Assembly: GCA_903911145.1 (NCBI GenBank)
Contig: CAIWCD010000031.1
Span: forward strand, 62,001 to 126,000
Direction of reading: 5' to 3'
DNA from: an uncultured delta proteobacterium
Lineage (GTDB): Bacteria > Myxococcota > Myxococcia > Myxococcales > 40CM-4-68-19
DNA length: 64,000 nt
The notes under the pieces are model-generated. The model had not been told where the DNA came from. It did not search any database and saw nothing but the letters and a program-made list of their open reading frames with translations. This document shows positions 1 to 8,596 of the stretch, in pieces; position 1 is the stretch's first letter, and every line of letters begins with the position of its first letter. The position numbers were made by a program, and so were the translations under genes.

Positions 1-487
1 CATCCATGCGAAGCACGTCGTCGCCGAGCGGAATTCCGCCGAGTTGTGCACCGGCATGCTCGTGCTGCTCCCTCTTGCTCATGCGGCCGCGCGGCGTGAC
101 CCATGCACCCGAATCGCTCGCGACGATCTTGAGATCAGGCGCGACGCGGGCGAGCGCGCGAGAGAGATGTCCGTCGCCGGCTGCGACCTCGAGCACACGC
201 GTCACGCGAAGGGCGCGAATCTTCGCGGCGAGCGCGCGGAGAAATGGACGTGTCGGAAAGAGATAGAGCGGTCCCATCGGACTGAACTCGCTCATCCACG
301 CAAGCTCTCCAGCAGGCAGCGCGGTGAGCGCGCGCGCGAGCGTCGCCAGCGGCGGAACGCGTCGCGCGCCATGTGAATCCCAGAGCAGCCGCGCCAATCG
401 TGCGCGCGCTGCAATCGTGCGCGCGCTTCCTCCTCGCGCAGGGAAGCCCGCCCGCGCTGCAGCCACAGTCTCGCGCGTCGTGGACAT
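1..487 (-). CDS. Class I SAM-dependent methyltransferase, partial (C-terminus beyond window)
   Basis: This reading frame runs off the left edge; about 162 codons are visible from an ATG at 487. The key motif is VLEVAAGDGHLSRAL (around residues 98-112), a typical motif I of class I methyltransferases, followed by a strand ending in an acidic residue (LKIVASDSG, motif II region). Before it lies a helical region with an FSPMGPLYLFPTRPFL segment. Substrate cannot be told. The start is uncertain, because no strong ribosome-binding site precedes it. The gene diverges from the calpain-like gene, leaving a shared upstream region of about 150 bp. Confidence 0.7.
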   Translation of the reverse strand, partial: MSTTRETVAAARAGFPARGGSARTIAARARLARLLWDSHGARRVPPLATLARALTALPAGELAWMSEFSPMGPLYLFPTRPFLRALAAKIRALRVTRVLEVAAGDGHLSRALARVAPDLKIVASDSGAWVTPRGRMSKREQHEHAGAQLGGIPLGDDVLRMD

Positions 488-635
488 GGGCTCTGCATAC
501 CACTCCGCGTTCGGGCACTCTGCGGGACAGGCAAGGGGCATACGTCAACTCACCGTCGGTCGATCCGCGGGTTCTCGGGTGGGCGGATCTCAGGCACAAC
601 GCCCGCGTCGTTCACCAGCGCGAGAGGAGAAGGCC

Positions 636-1742
636 ATGCGGAACCTGCTTCCCATCGTCGTCCTGATGTCGCTTCTCGCAGCGTGCGGCACCGAAGCTCC
701 CGGTGCGTTCGACTCGGACACCGACGAGCTTTCTTCCGCGACCTACTCGATGGCGCAGGTCCGCGCCGATCCGTCGCTCGCTCCCGACGTCGTCGTTCCT
801 CCCGGCCGCCACGTCATCGGGCATGCGCGCCCGAGCAGCGCCGATCTGTTGAACCCCAACGATCTCGTGGTGCACCGCCCGAATCCCTGGGCCGATGCGA
901 CCTGGCTCTACGACGCAAACCAGCTCGGCCAGTTTCTCACCCTCACCGATCCGGCCGTCTATCCCAGCGACAAGAAGGACGCGACCTACTCGCGCAAGCC
1001 CGGCGATCTCTTTGCCGACGAAGGCAAGCTCGTCTGGGACAACATCGAGCAGGGCGCGCTCGGCGACTGCTACTTCATCGCTTCGTTCGTCTCGGTGATC
1101 TTCTCGGATCAGGGCGGGGCGCTGACGAAGAACCTGATCGTGCCGCACAAGTCGGGCACCAAAGTGGTCGCGTACGACGTGAACTTCTTCCAGGCCAACG
1201 GCCGCAAGGTCCGCATCGAGGTCGATCCCGATCTGCTCCACGACTCGAGCGACAATATCTATTACGCGCAGTCGACGAAGGATCAGCCGGGCGCGGAGGA
1301 GTGGGCGCCGTCGCTCGTCGAGAAGGCCTACGCGAGCTGGCACAAGACGTACAAGGCGATCGGTGACGGCGGCACCGCGGCCGATGCGATCTTTGCGCTC
1401 ACGGGGAAGAAGACGGTCGCTGCGCTCGCCACCGACGCGGATATCGTGACGAAGATCGAGAGCGCGGGAAAGAACCACAAGCCGCAGGTCGCCTGCACCT
1501 GGGGCGAGCACGATGGCGTCGATTACACGAACACCGGTATCTATGCGGACCACTGCTACACGCTGCGCGGGATCCGGCGCGCAGGCAGCAACGTCTTCGT
1601 GCTGCTGCGCAATCCGTGGGGCCCGACCACCTCGACGACCTTTCCATCGGAGCCGCCCACCGATGGCGTGCAGGACGGCATCTTCGAGCTGCCGCTCTCG
1701 ACGTTCCAGAAGCTCTACGACGACGTGACGATCGTTCCGTAG
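636..1742 (+). CDS. Calpain-like (family C2) cysteine protease lipoprotein
   Basis: Predicted 368-residue exported lipoprotein. The start at 636 follows a strong Shine-Dalgarno stretch (GAGAGGAGAAGG) and gives a short signal peptide with lipobox LAAC (Cys17). The body matches the calpain catalytic core: the active-site segment QGALGDCYF carries Cys145, the His segment is IYADHCYTLRG (His306), and RNPWG supplies Asn327. All three catalytic residues are present in the right order and spacing, so it is probably active. Classical calpains are cytosolic and calcium dependent, whereas this one should sit on the envelope. No EF-hand or C2 domain is visible. Target is unknown; extracellular proteolysis is inferred. 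It ends about 35 bp before the convergent aminotransferase. Confidence 0.85.
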   Translation: MRNLLPIVVLMSLLAACGTEAPGAFDSDTDELSSATYSMAQVRADPSLAPDVVVPPGRHVIGHARPSSADLLNPNDLVVHRPNPWADATWLYDANQLGQFLTLTDPAVYPSDKKDATYSRKPGDLFADEGKLVWDNIEQGALGDCYFIASFVSVIFSDQGGALTKNLIVPHKSGTKVVAYDVNFFQANGRKVRIEVDPDLLHDSSDNIYYAQSTKDQPGAEEWAPSLVEKAYASWHKTYKAIGDGGTAADAIFALTGKKTVAALATDADIVTKIESAGKNHKPQVACTWGEHDGVDYTNTGIYADHCYTLRGIRRAGSNVFVLLRNPWGPTTSTTFPSEPPTDGVQDGIFELPLSTFQKLYDDVTIVP

Positions 1743-1777
1743 AGCCTCCGGGCCGCGCCCAGCAAGGCTTTGCGGCG

Positions 1778-3097
1778 TTATCCTTCGAACGCCGCGTCGG
1801 TGATCTCGAGACCCCGATCGATGATCTCGAACCCCAGCTTCAGATCCGCCTCGCTGATATTCAGCGGCGGATTGCAGGTGAAGTTCGACCAGCGCACGAA
1901 GGTGAAGAGGCCGTTCTCGCGGAAGAACGTCGCGAGCTTGCCCATCGCGGGATGCGCGCCGTTGTAGGGCGCGAGCAGTGTGCCCTTCGAATTCTTCTGC
2001 AGATCGACCATCCCGAAGAGACCGATGTTGCGCCCCTCCTTGACGCTGCGGTGCTTGGCCTTGAGGCGATCCATCTCCGAGCGCATCACCTTGCCCATCT
2101 CGGCCGCGCGCTCGACGAGCTTCTCCTCCTGCATCACCTTGATGACCGCTTCTGCCGTCGCGAGACCGACCGGATGCGAGTTGTAGGTCAGGCCGCCGGA
2201 GAAGACGTTCTTGCGGAAGTGCTCCGCGATCGGATCGGAGACGCCCATCGCGCCGAGCGGGAAGTAGCTTGAGGTGAGCCCCTTCGCCATGGTGACGATG
2301 TCGGGGACGATGTCGAAATGCTCGAACGCGAGCCACTTCCCGGTGCGGCCGAAGCCGGCCATCACCTCGTCACAGATCATCAAGATGCCATGCGACTGGA
2401 GCAGCGCCTTGAGCTGCTTGAAGTGGCCCTTGGGCGGCACGAGCACGCCGTTGGTGCCCGTCACCGTCTCGACGATCATCGCCGCGATGTTCTTCGGCCC
2501 CTCATATTGAATGACCTCTTCGAGATAGGTCAGATAGTTCGCCGATACTTCCTCTTCGGTATCGCCGAACGAATAGTTGTACGGCGTCGGATCCATCACG
2601 TGGATGATTCCCGGCGAGGCCGGCTCGCTCGGCCAGCGGCGCGGATCGCCGGTGAGCGACATCGCGAGGTGCGTGCCTCCGTGATAGCTGCGATAGCGCG
2701 CGAGGATCTTGTGGCGGCCCGTATAGAGGCGCGCGGCACGAATGGCGTTCTCGTTCGCTTCGGCGCCGCCGAGCGTGAAGAAGAACGAATTGATATTGCC
2801 CGGCACCACCTCGGACATCAGCTTCCCGAGGCGCGCGCGCACGGCAGTCGCGGTCTGCGGATAGACGAAGATCAGCTCATCGAGCTGCGCCTTCATCGCG
2901 GCGATGACTTTCGGATGCGCGTGCCCGATCAGCACGCTCATCAGCTGCGCGTTGAAATCGAGGACCTTCTGCCCGTCCGTGGTGGTGAGCCACGAGCCCT
3001 GTGCGCTCGCGATGGGCAGCGGCGCGACCGCGTCCCCAGCGGTCCAGGTGTACATCGTGTGCTTCTTGCAAAGGTCGATCATCTCCTGCGTATTCAT
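1778..3097 (-). CDS. Class III (omega) PLP-dependent aminotransferase
   Basis: A 439-residue cytosolic enzyme of fold type I, subgroup III (the omega-aminotransferase, GABA aminotransferase and taurine-pyruvate aminotransferase group). The PLP-binding features are clear: LGGAEANENAIRAAR (phosphate loop), YHGGTHLA, Asp243 in ICDEVMAGFGRTG, which contacts the pyridine nitrogen, and the Schiff-base Lys272 in TMAKGLTSSYFPLGAM. Length is typical. It would move an amino group from an omega-amino donor to pyruvate or 2-oxoglutarate; the donor cannot be read from sequence, though the start (MYTWTAGD) recalls taurine-pyruvate type enzymes. It stands alone, divergent from the esterase lipoprotein. Confidence 0.88.
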   Translation of the reverse strand: MNTQEMIDLCKKHTMYTWTAGDAVAPLPIASAQGSWLTTTDGQKVLDFNAQLMSVLIGHAHPKVIAAMKAQLDELIFVYPQTATAVRARLGKLMSEVVPGNINSFFFTLGGAEANENAIRAARLYTGRHKILARYRSYHGGTHLAMSLTGDPRRWPSEPASPGIIHVMDPTPYNYSFGDTEEEVSANYLTYLEEVIQYEGPKNIAAMIVETVTGTNGVLVPPKGHFKQLKALLQSHGILMICDEVMAGFGRTGKWLAFEHFDIVPDIVTMAKGLTSSYFPLGAMGVSDPIAEHFRKNVFSGGLTYNSHPVGLATAEAVIKVMQEEKLVERAAEMGKVMRSEMDRLKAKHRSVKEGRNIGLFGMVDLQKNSKGTLLAPYNGAHPAMGKLATFFRENGLFTFVRWSNFTCNPPLNISEADLKLGFEIIDRGLEITDAAFEG

Positions 3098-3173
3098 GTG
3101 CAGTCTCCATACCGATGGTGGGCCGGCGCGCGGGATGGTAGCGCACTCGAGCCATTCAAGGTGCGGAGGTTGT

Positions 3174-4586
3174 ATGCGAGCTCATTTCATCGTCGCAGTG
3201 CTGGTTGCAGTCGCGGGATGTGGCGGCGCCAAAGGGCTGCCGGATGGCGGCAGCGGCGGCGGCTCCGCTGGCGGTGCGGGCGGCGGTTCAGCCGGTGGCG
3301 CGGCCGGAGGCTCGGGTGGCGGTTCGGCTGGTGGCGCGGGCGGTGGTATGGCCGGTGGCTCTGGTGGCGGCTCGGCCGGTGGCTCAGGCGACGGCGGCAT
3401 TGCCACCGATACCGCGGTGATTCGCGTTCACTATCCCGTCGGCAGCCACACGCTCACGCTGCGCGGCGCGCAGTCGCCATTGAGCTGGACCGCGGGCGCT
3501 TCGTTGACCGCAGGAAGCAACGATACCTGGAGCTATGAGCTCACCGGCGTCACGGCTCCAGTCGAATTCAAGCCGATGCTCGACAATACCAACTGGTCGC
3601 GGGGGCCGAACTATCACGCCGTTCCCGGGCGCGCTGTCGATATCTACCCCCATTTCACCTCGACCAAGGGCAGCGTCACGACTTTGATCAGCGGGTTTCA
3701 CTCGACTGTGCTGAACAACAATCGCGACGTCTATGCCTACTTCCCGGCGAGCTATGCAGAGAATACCGACGCGAACTATCCCGTCGTCTATATGCACGAC
3801 GGTCAGAATCTCTGGGCCGCGCTGCCGCAACTGGCCTTCGGTGCAACGTGGAATGTCGATACCGCCTTTGATTCCGCGTCGGAGACGGGTGTCTGCGCTG
3901 GCAACGGCCAGGTGGGCTGGGCCGCCGCTCCTCTTGGCGGCTCGCCGGCGACGTGCACTGGAGACGGCGATTGCGGTGCAGGTGGAAGCTGCCGCACATT
4001 TCCCGAGGCGATCGTGATCGCCCCGGGAAATACCTCGCAGCGTATCTATGAATATACCCCGACGCAGGATCAGGTCCCGCCCGACGGCGGCTCACCGACG
4101 CCTGGCGGTGGCGGCGGCGATCTCTATATCCAGATGCTCGTCAATGAGCTCAAGCCGAAGATCGAATCGATGACGCTCAATGGGCAGCCGCTGCGCGTGA
4201 AGACGGACGCTGCGCACACGGCGCTCTGCGGAAGCTCGCTCGGCGGACTGATCAGCGCATATGCGGGGACGACGCGCCCCGATATCTTCGGACTGATCGG
4301 CGCGGTATCGCCGTCGACGTGGTGGGATATGGACGTGATTATCGCGGACGTGCAGTCAACCCATGCGGCGACCGTTCGGCCGTTGCGCGTCTATGTCGAT
4401 TCGGGCGGCAACGGCCAGGACGACCAGGCCGATACCGATCTGCTCTCGGCCGCATATCTCCAGCTCGGATATATCGAGGGGATCAACTATCACCACGTGG
4501 TGCAGAACGGCGCCACCCACAGTGAGGTCTACTGGGCGCAGCGCTTCCCGGGAGCAATGCAGGTGCTGCTCGGCGAGCGGCCCTGA
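3174..4586 (+). CDS. Alpha/beta-hydrolase esterase lipoprotein (esterase D/enterochelin-esterase-like) with Gly-Ser linker
   Basis: A 470-residue secreted lipoprotein; the start at 3174 follows GCGGAGG and encodes a signal peptide with a Cys at residue 16 (VAGC). Residues 25-75 are a Gly/Ser/Ala linker. Residues 80-165 look like a beta-sandwich carbohydrate-binding or E-set domain. From about 170 comes an esterase fold of the PF00756 type: VVYMHDGQNLW, the nucleophile elbow CGSSLGG (Ser355), a candidate acid in YVDSGGNGQDDQ, and His in GATHSEVYW. A disulfide-rich insertion (residues 241-273) looks external. It probably cleaves an ester on a carbohydrate or siderophore outside the cell; the substrate is not known. 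Confidence 0.82.
   Translation: MRAHFIVAVLVAVAGCGGAKGLPDGGSGGGSAGGAGGGSAGGAAGGSGGGSAGGAGGGMAGGSGGGSAGGSGDGGIATDTAVIRVHYPVGSHTLTLRGAQSPLSWTAGASLTAGSNDTWSYELTGVTAPVEFKPMLDNTNWSRGPNYHAVPGRAVDIYPHFTSTKGSVTTLISGFHSTVLNNNRDVYAYFPASYAENTDANYPVVYMHDGQNLWAALPQLAFGATWNVDTAFDSASETGVCAGNGQVGWAAAPLGGSPATCTGDGDCGAGGSCRTFPEAIVIAPGNTSQRIYEYTPTQDQVPPDGGSPTPGGGGGDLYIQMLVNELKPKIESMTLNGQPLRVKTDAAHTALCGSSLGGLISAYAGTTRPDIFGLIGAVSPSTWWDMDVIIADVQSTHAATVRPLRVYVDSGGNGQDDQADTDLLSAAYLQLGYIEGINYHHVVQNGATHSEVYWAQRFPGAMQVLLGERP
3246..3398 (+). repeat. Low-complexity Gly/Ser/Ala linker-coding repeat
   Basis: An irregular tandem repeat of GGC/GGT-rich units coding for GGGSAGG-type blocks, residues 25-75 of the esterase lipoprotein. 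It separates the lipid anchor from the folded domains. Such tracts are common in myxobacterial surface lipoproteins and are likely to vary in length between strains. Confidence 0.8.
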
Positions 4587-4591
4587 CGCCG

Positions 4592-5182
4592 CTACTCGAT
4601 CCGGCAGGCGTCGTTGAAATCCAGCCGCGGATTGCGCGGGTGGAGCCTTGCCGGATCTCCATATCCGAGATTGATCAGCAGGCTCGACTTCAGTTTTCCC
4701 TCGGGAAAGAACTCCGCGTCGAGCCTGGCGGTATCAAAGCCGCTCATCGGTCCGCAATCGAATCCGAGCGCACGGGCCGCGAGAATCAGGTATCCCGCCT
4801 GCAGCGTCGCGCTCTGTCGCGCCATCTTGTCGAGCGCCTCGGGCGGCATCTTTGAAAGCCCGGTCTTCATATCGCGTGCGGGAAAGAGCTTCGGCATCTG
4901 CTCGTAGAATTCGAGGTCGTGCGCGATGATCGCCGTCACCGGCGCGCTCATGGTCTTGTCGACGTTGCCCGCGGCCAGCGTCGGACGCAGGCGCTCCTTT
5001 GCCGCCGCGCTCTTGACGAACACAACCCGCAGCGGCTGCGTATTTCCCCCGGTCGGGCCCATCTTGGTCAGGTCGTAGAGTTGCTGCAGCAGCGCATCCT
5101 CCACGCCTCGCGGGAGCCATGCGGTGTGCGTGCGCGCCTCGGTGAAGAGCAGCTTGAGATCGAATTCAGATGCGGTCGCCAT
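4592..5182 (-). CDS. rutE: Nitroreductase-family FMN reductase, RutE/HadB-like (malonic semialdehyde reductase family)
   Basis: A 196-residue cytosolic flavoprotein. It lines up end to end with E. coli RutE as recalled: LLFTEARTHTAW, the FMN-contact segment MGPTGGNTQPLRVVF, KERLRPTLAAGNVDKTMSAP, the C-terminal ALGFDCGPMSGFD and LLINLGYGDPARL. RutE reduces malonic semialdehyde to 3-hydroxypropionate with NAD(P)H at the end of pyrimidine breakdown. No other rut gene is nearby, so here it may instead detoxify short aldehydes or quinones. It is convergent with the esterase gene (5 bp apart) and divergent from the GT2 gene. Confidence 0.85.
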   Translation of the reverse strand: MATASEFDLKLLFTEARTHTAWLPRGVEDALLQQLYDLTKMGPTGGNTQPLRVVFVKSAAAKERLRPTLAAGNVDKTMSAPVTAIIAHDLEFYEQMPKLFPARDMKTGLSKMPPEALDKMARQSATLQAGYLILAARALGFDCGPMSGFDTARLDAEFFPEGKLKSSLLINLGYGDPARLHPRNPRLDFNDACRIE

Positions 5183-5283
5183 GAACGTGCCCCGGTTGTG
5201 GAATTCCGCGAATGCGTTCGTAGATGCCAGCCCCCGGGCTTTGATTCGCAGTGTGATTTCGTGCTAACCGCCGCGTCGCTCCC

Positions 5284-6258
5284 ATGCCCAGGCCCACGCT
5301 CAGTCTTATCCTTCCGATCTTCAACGAAGAGCGGGTCATCCCTGAACTGCACGCGCGCTTGCAGGAGTTTCTCTCCAAGCTCGGCGGCCAGGTCGAGGTG
5401 CTCTTCGTCGACGACGGCTCGCACGATGATTCGATGGCGCTGCTGCGCGGCATCGCCGCGAGTGAACCGCGCTATCGAATCCTCTCCTTCTCGCGCAACT
5501 TCGGCCACCAGGCGGCGATCACTGCGGGCCTCGACTATGCGCGCGGCGAGGCGGTGGTGGTGATGGACGCCGACCTCCAGGATCCTCCCGACGTCGTGCT
5601 CGAAATGGTCGCGAAATGGCGGGCCGGATATGACGTCGTCTATGGCAAGCGCCGCTCGCGCGAGGGTGAGACGTTCTTGAAGCTGCTCACCGCGAAGGGC
5701 TTCTATCGCATCTTCGCGCTGATGATTCCCATCGATGTTCCGCTCGATACCGGCGACTTCCGCTTGATGAGCCGACGCGTGGTGGTCGCGTTGCGGACGC
5801 TCGCGGAGACGCATCGTTTCGTGCGCGGAATGGTGGCCTGGATCGGCTTCAAGCAGACGGCCGTGCTCTATGACCGCCCCGGCCGATTCGCCGGGGAGAC
5901 GAAATTTCCCCTGCGCAAGATGATCGGCTTCGCCATCGACGGGATCACGTCCTTCAGCGTCCTGCCGCTTCGCTTTGCGACCTATCTGGGAATGACCATC
6001 AGTGTACTCAGCGTGCTCACGGGCTTCTGGGCTCTCTATGCGAAATATGTGCAGCACGTCACCGTCCAGGGCTGGACCACCGTCATCCTCCTGGTCTCGC
6101 TGCTCGCCTCGGTGCAACTGCTGATGATTGGAATCCTCGGCGAGTATATCGGGCGCATCTATGAGCAGGTGAAGGGTCGCCCGCTCTATATCGTCGGCGA
6201 GCGGCATAATCTCGCGCGCCGGCCCGATGATGATTCACTCGACGAAGACGCGAGCTGA
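5284..6258 (+). CDS. GT2 polyprenyl-phosphate glycosyltransferase (Dpm1/GtrB/ArnC type)
   Basis: A 324-residue inner-membrane enzyme. The N-terminal GT-A domain has LSLILPIFNEE, VLFVDDGSHDDS, FSRNFGHQAAI and the metal-binding DADLQDPPDVV. Two hydrophobic segments follow near residues 235-260 and 275-300, with the usual GEYIGRIYEQVKGRPLY ending of the GtrB/YkcC group. Such enzymes move a sugar from a nucleotide sugar to undecaprenyl (or other polyprenyl) phosphate on the cytoplasmic face. The neighbouring convergent gene encodes a GT-C mannosyltransferase that would need this kind of lipid-linked donor, so mannose is a reasonable but unproven guess. Confidence 0.88.
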   Translation: MPRPTLSLILPIFNEERVIPELHARLQEFLSKLGGQVEVLFVDDGSHDDSMALLRGIAASEPRYRILSFSRNFGHQAAITAGLDYARGEAVVVMDADLQDPPDVVLEMVAKWRAGYDVVYGKRRSREGETFLKLLTAKGFYRIFALMIPIDVPLDTGDFRLMSRRVVVALRTLAETHRFVRGMVAWIGFKQTAVLYDRPGRFAGETKFPLRKMIGFAIDGITSFSVLPLRFATYLGMTISVLSVLTGFWALYAKYVQHVTVQGWTTVILLVSLLASVQLLMIGILGEYIGRIYEQVKGRPLYIVGERHNLARRPDDDSLDEDAS

Positions 6259-6271
6259 ACTCCGCTCGCGC

Positions 6272-7477
6272 TTATACGATCTGATAGTTCTGCACGAAGA
6301 GCGCGAAGAACAGTCCCTGGAAGAGCGCAAATCCGAGCATGATCGGGATCTGCCAGCGCGGTCGGCGGGTCACGAGCAATCCGAGCGCAAGAAATGCCGG
6401 CCAGCAGGAAGCGGTATATCGCCCGAGCGACTCGGCGCCAATGCTCCAGATGGTGACGAGATAGAGCGCGCCGAGCGCGGCCAGTTCCCAGCGCTTCTCG
6501 AGGGCGAGCATGACCACGCCCGCCGCGGGAATGAGCGATATCAGCGGATAGATCCAATACCGGGCGTCGGTTGAGTGATCGAGGAAGGGCTGCACGATCG
6601 ACATCCACGCCTGCACCCAGCCCTGCGTGCGGACATGAACGAACGCGAGCGGATCGCCCGAGTAGTGCCAGAGCCAGAGCGGATATGCGGCGACGATCAG
6701 CCACGGAACGATTAAACCGAGGACTCCTCGTTCAACCAGGAGGCGCTTGATTCCACGCTCGCGCAGCTGCGCAATCAAGAGCGCGATCCCTGCGAGCATG
6801 CCCATATGGCGCGTCAACGCCGCAAATCCGAGCGATACACCGGCGCGGATCGGCTTGTTGGCCATCGCGAGTGAAACGGCGGTGATGCTGAAGAAGACCA
6901 TCATCGATTCGGGATAGGCCTCGGCCTGAAAAAAGGCGAACGGATAGGCCGCGAACAGCCCAAGCGACCAGCGCGCGACCTCTTCGCCCTCCAGCCTGGT
7001 GAAGAATCGATACATTGCGAGCCAGGCGCCGAGCGTGGCGAGATTGGCGACGCAGATGAGCGCGATGATGAGATTGGCGTGCGTGAGTTCGCCGAAGATC
7101 CGCGTCAGCAGCGGATAGAGAGGCCAGAACGCTGCGGACATTGGATCGCGATATCCATTGCTCGCGATCTTCAGATACCAGCCGCAATCCCAGCGGCAGA
7201 GGCCATCGATCCACGGATATGGCCGGAGAAATACTTCGTGCCACGGCGGATTGCGATAGGGCTTCGGCGCGAGCGTGAGAATCATCTCCGAGAACAGCAT
7301 GAGACCCGCGCGCGTGCAGAGCCAGAGAAGCAGCGGAAACCGCGCCCAGCCTGTAACTGCGGCTTTCACCGCACCGAACATGCTCGCCAGTCGCGAGAGG
7401 ACTCCTGCCGGCGGCGGCGGGACGGCCGCCCCCGATGGAGCGTTCGATTCTTCGGTTGATTGAAGCTGACTATCCAT
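6272..7477 (-). CDS. PIG-V-like GT-C mannosyltransferase, polytopic membrane protein
   Basis: A 401-residue protein with a Pro-rich cytosolic start and about nine hydrophobic segments. The signature WDCGWYLKIASNGY followed by AFWPLYPLL is characteristic of the PIG-V (GPI mannosyltransferase 2) family, including its bacterial members. In eukaryotes PIG-V uses dolichol-phosphate-mannose to add the second mannose to GPI; bacterial relatives are thought to use polyprenyl-phosphate sugars on the periplasmic side. Its start overlaps the end of the desaturase gene by 8 bp, so both are probably translated from one message. The adjacent Dpm1-like GT2 could supply the donor. Confidence 0.82.
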   Translation of the reverse strand: MDSQLQSTEESNAPSGAAVPPPPAGVLSRLASMFGAVKAAVTGWARFPLLLWLCTRAGLMLFSEMILTLAPKPYRNPPWHEVFLRPYPWIDGLCRWDCGWYLKIASNGYRDPMSAAFWPLYPLLTRIFGELTHANLIIALICVANLATLGAWLAMYRFFTRLEGEEVARWSLGLFAAYPFAFFQAEAYPESMMVFFSITAVSLAMANKPIRAGVSLGFAALTRHMGMLAGIALLIAQLRERGIKRLLVERGVLGLIVPWLIVAAYPLWLWHYSGDPLAFVHVRTQGWVQAWMSIVQPFLDHSTDARYWIYPLISLIPAAGVVMLALEKRWELAALGALYLVTIWSIGAESLGRYTASCWPAFLALGLLVTRRPRWQIPIMLGFALFQGLFFALFVQNYQIV

Positions 7478-8555
7478 TGCTGGTCATCGGCGCGGGGACC
7501 GACAGAATCGGCTCCGTGCGCGAGCGCAGGAGGGCGATGATTTCGTCGGTGCCGCGCTCGCGCTCATCGAGATTCACATAGCGCGCCGCGAGCCAATCAT
7601 AGCGGCGCAGCATCAGCATCAACCAGACGATGAAGAAGTCGATCCCCTCGAAGACGATCGCACCCTCGCTCGCATAGGTCGCGAGGTTCTTCTCGAAGTC
7701 GCTCGGCATCTCCGACCAGTGCCGGTTCGCCTTGACGTGGTGACCGATATGATAACCGTCATTAAAGCAGCGCTGGTTATATCGGGAGTTGATGCAGGTC
7801 AGGCTATTGACATAGGCGTTGCCGGGCCGCGCGGGATCAATAAACGCGTGCTGGCCCCAGTTGCCCGCCATCATTAGAAAACGCACGGTGACGAACGGGA
7901 CGATGAAGACCATCAAGGTCGCGCGCCAATTGACGCAGGAGAGCAGGGCGACCGACACGAGGAAGAGCAGCTCGCCGGTGAGCATTCGCCGCATTAATTG
8001 ACGGCGTCCCTTGCGGCCCAGGTACATCGATACTTCGACAATACCGAGGCAGAAGAAGCGCAGGAAGTAACGCATGAAGTGATCGAAGCGGTCGCGCTGG
8101 AAGCGCATCGTCGAGCTGAGATCATCAGGGAGATTGTTCTCCGGGTGATGCATGCCGACGTGGTGGCTGTAATAGGTCTCCGGTGATTCACCGAAGAACG
8201 GGCCGAGCACCCACGGGATGTAATGATTCATCGCGCGCAGGGCAGGCTTGAAGAGCGTGCGATGGCTCGTGTTGTGGAGCATGAGGATATAGCGGTCGAG
8301 GAAGCCGAGGAAATTGACCGCGAGATAGAGCGCCGCGAGCCACCAGCGGAAGCGGCCGGGGAGGAATAGATAGAACGCGAACGGGAAGAGAATTGCGCTC
8401 GCACTGGCGATGAGCTTGAGGAACGGCAGATCGCGCGGATCGACGATGAGGCCGAGCGCCCAGCGGGTGAGCGGGTTTTCGTTTGGCGCGGTGGGCGCGC
8501 CCGGATCGGTGATCTGGAGAGTCGCGGCAGTGGTCACGAGGCGGACCGTTAGCAC
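7470..8555 (-). CDS. Membrane fatty-acid desaturase-family protein
   Basis: A 361-residue membrane protein with the three His boxes of diiron desaturases: HNTSHRT, SHHVGMHH and, near the C-terminus, YHIGHHVKANRHW. Hydrophobic helices sit between the boxes. The family introduces double bonds or hydroxyls into acyl chains or carotenoids using O2; the substrate here is not readable. The GTG start at 8555 is weakly supported, and another GTG at 8537 is possible. It leads a two-gene unit with the PIG-V-like gene (8-bp overlap), suggesting it modifies the lipid part of a glycolipid. Confidence 0.85.
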   Translation of the reverse strand: MLTVRLVTTAATLQITDPGAPTAPNENPLTRWALGLIVDPRDLPFLKLIASASAILFPFAFYLFLPGRFRWWLAALYLAVNFLGFLDRYILMLHNTSHRTLFKPALRAMNHYIPWVLGPFFGESPETYYSHHVGMHHPENNLPDDLSSTMRFQRDRFDHFMRYFLRFFCLGIVEVSMYLGRKGRRQLMRRMLTGELLFLVSVALLSCVNWRATLMVFIVPFVTVRFLMMAGNWGQHAFIDPARPGNAYVNSLTCINSRYNQRCFNDGYHIGHHVKANRHWSEMPSDFEKNLATYASEGAIVFEGIDFFIVWLMLMLRRYDWLAARYVNLDERERGTDEIIALLRSRTEPILSVPAPMTSNG

Positions 8556-8596
8556 ACGGCGCCTGGCGCTACATCCGGAAGGCGGCGCGATCTTCT

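Noticed and set aside
1743-1777. Possible terminator between the calpain and aminotransferase genes
   Set aside because: Only a 5-bp AGCCT/AGGCT pairing with no T-tract; too weak to call.
612-2336. Long open frame (574 codons) opposite the calpain and aminotransferase genes
   Set aside because: Arg/His-rich composition without domains; it mirrors two well-supported genes and is a high-GC shadow.
3246-3398. Possible CRISPR or VNTR array
   Set aside because: The repeats are in-frame Gly/Ser codons of a linker, with no spacer structure.
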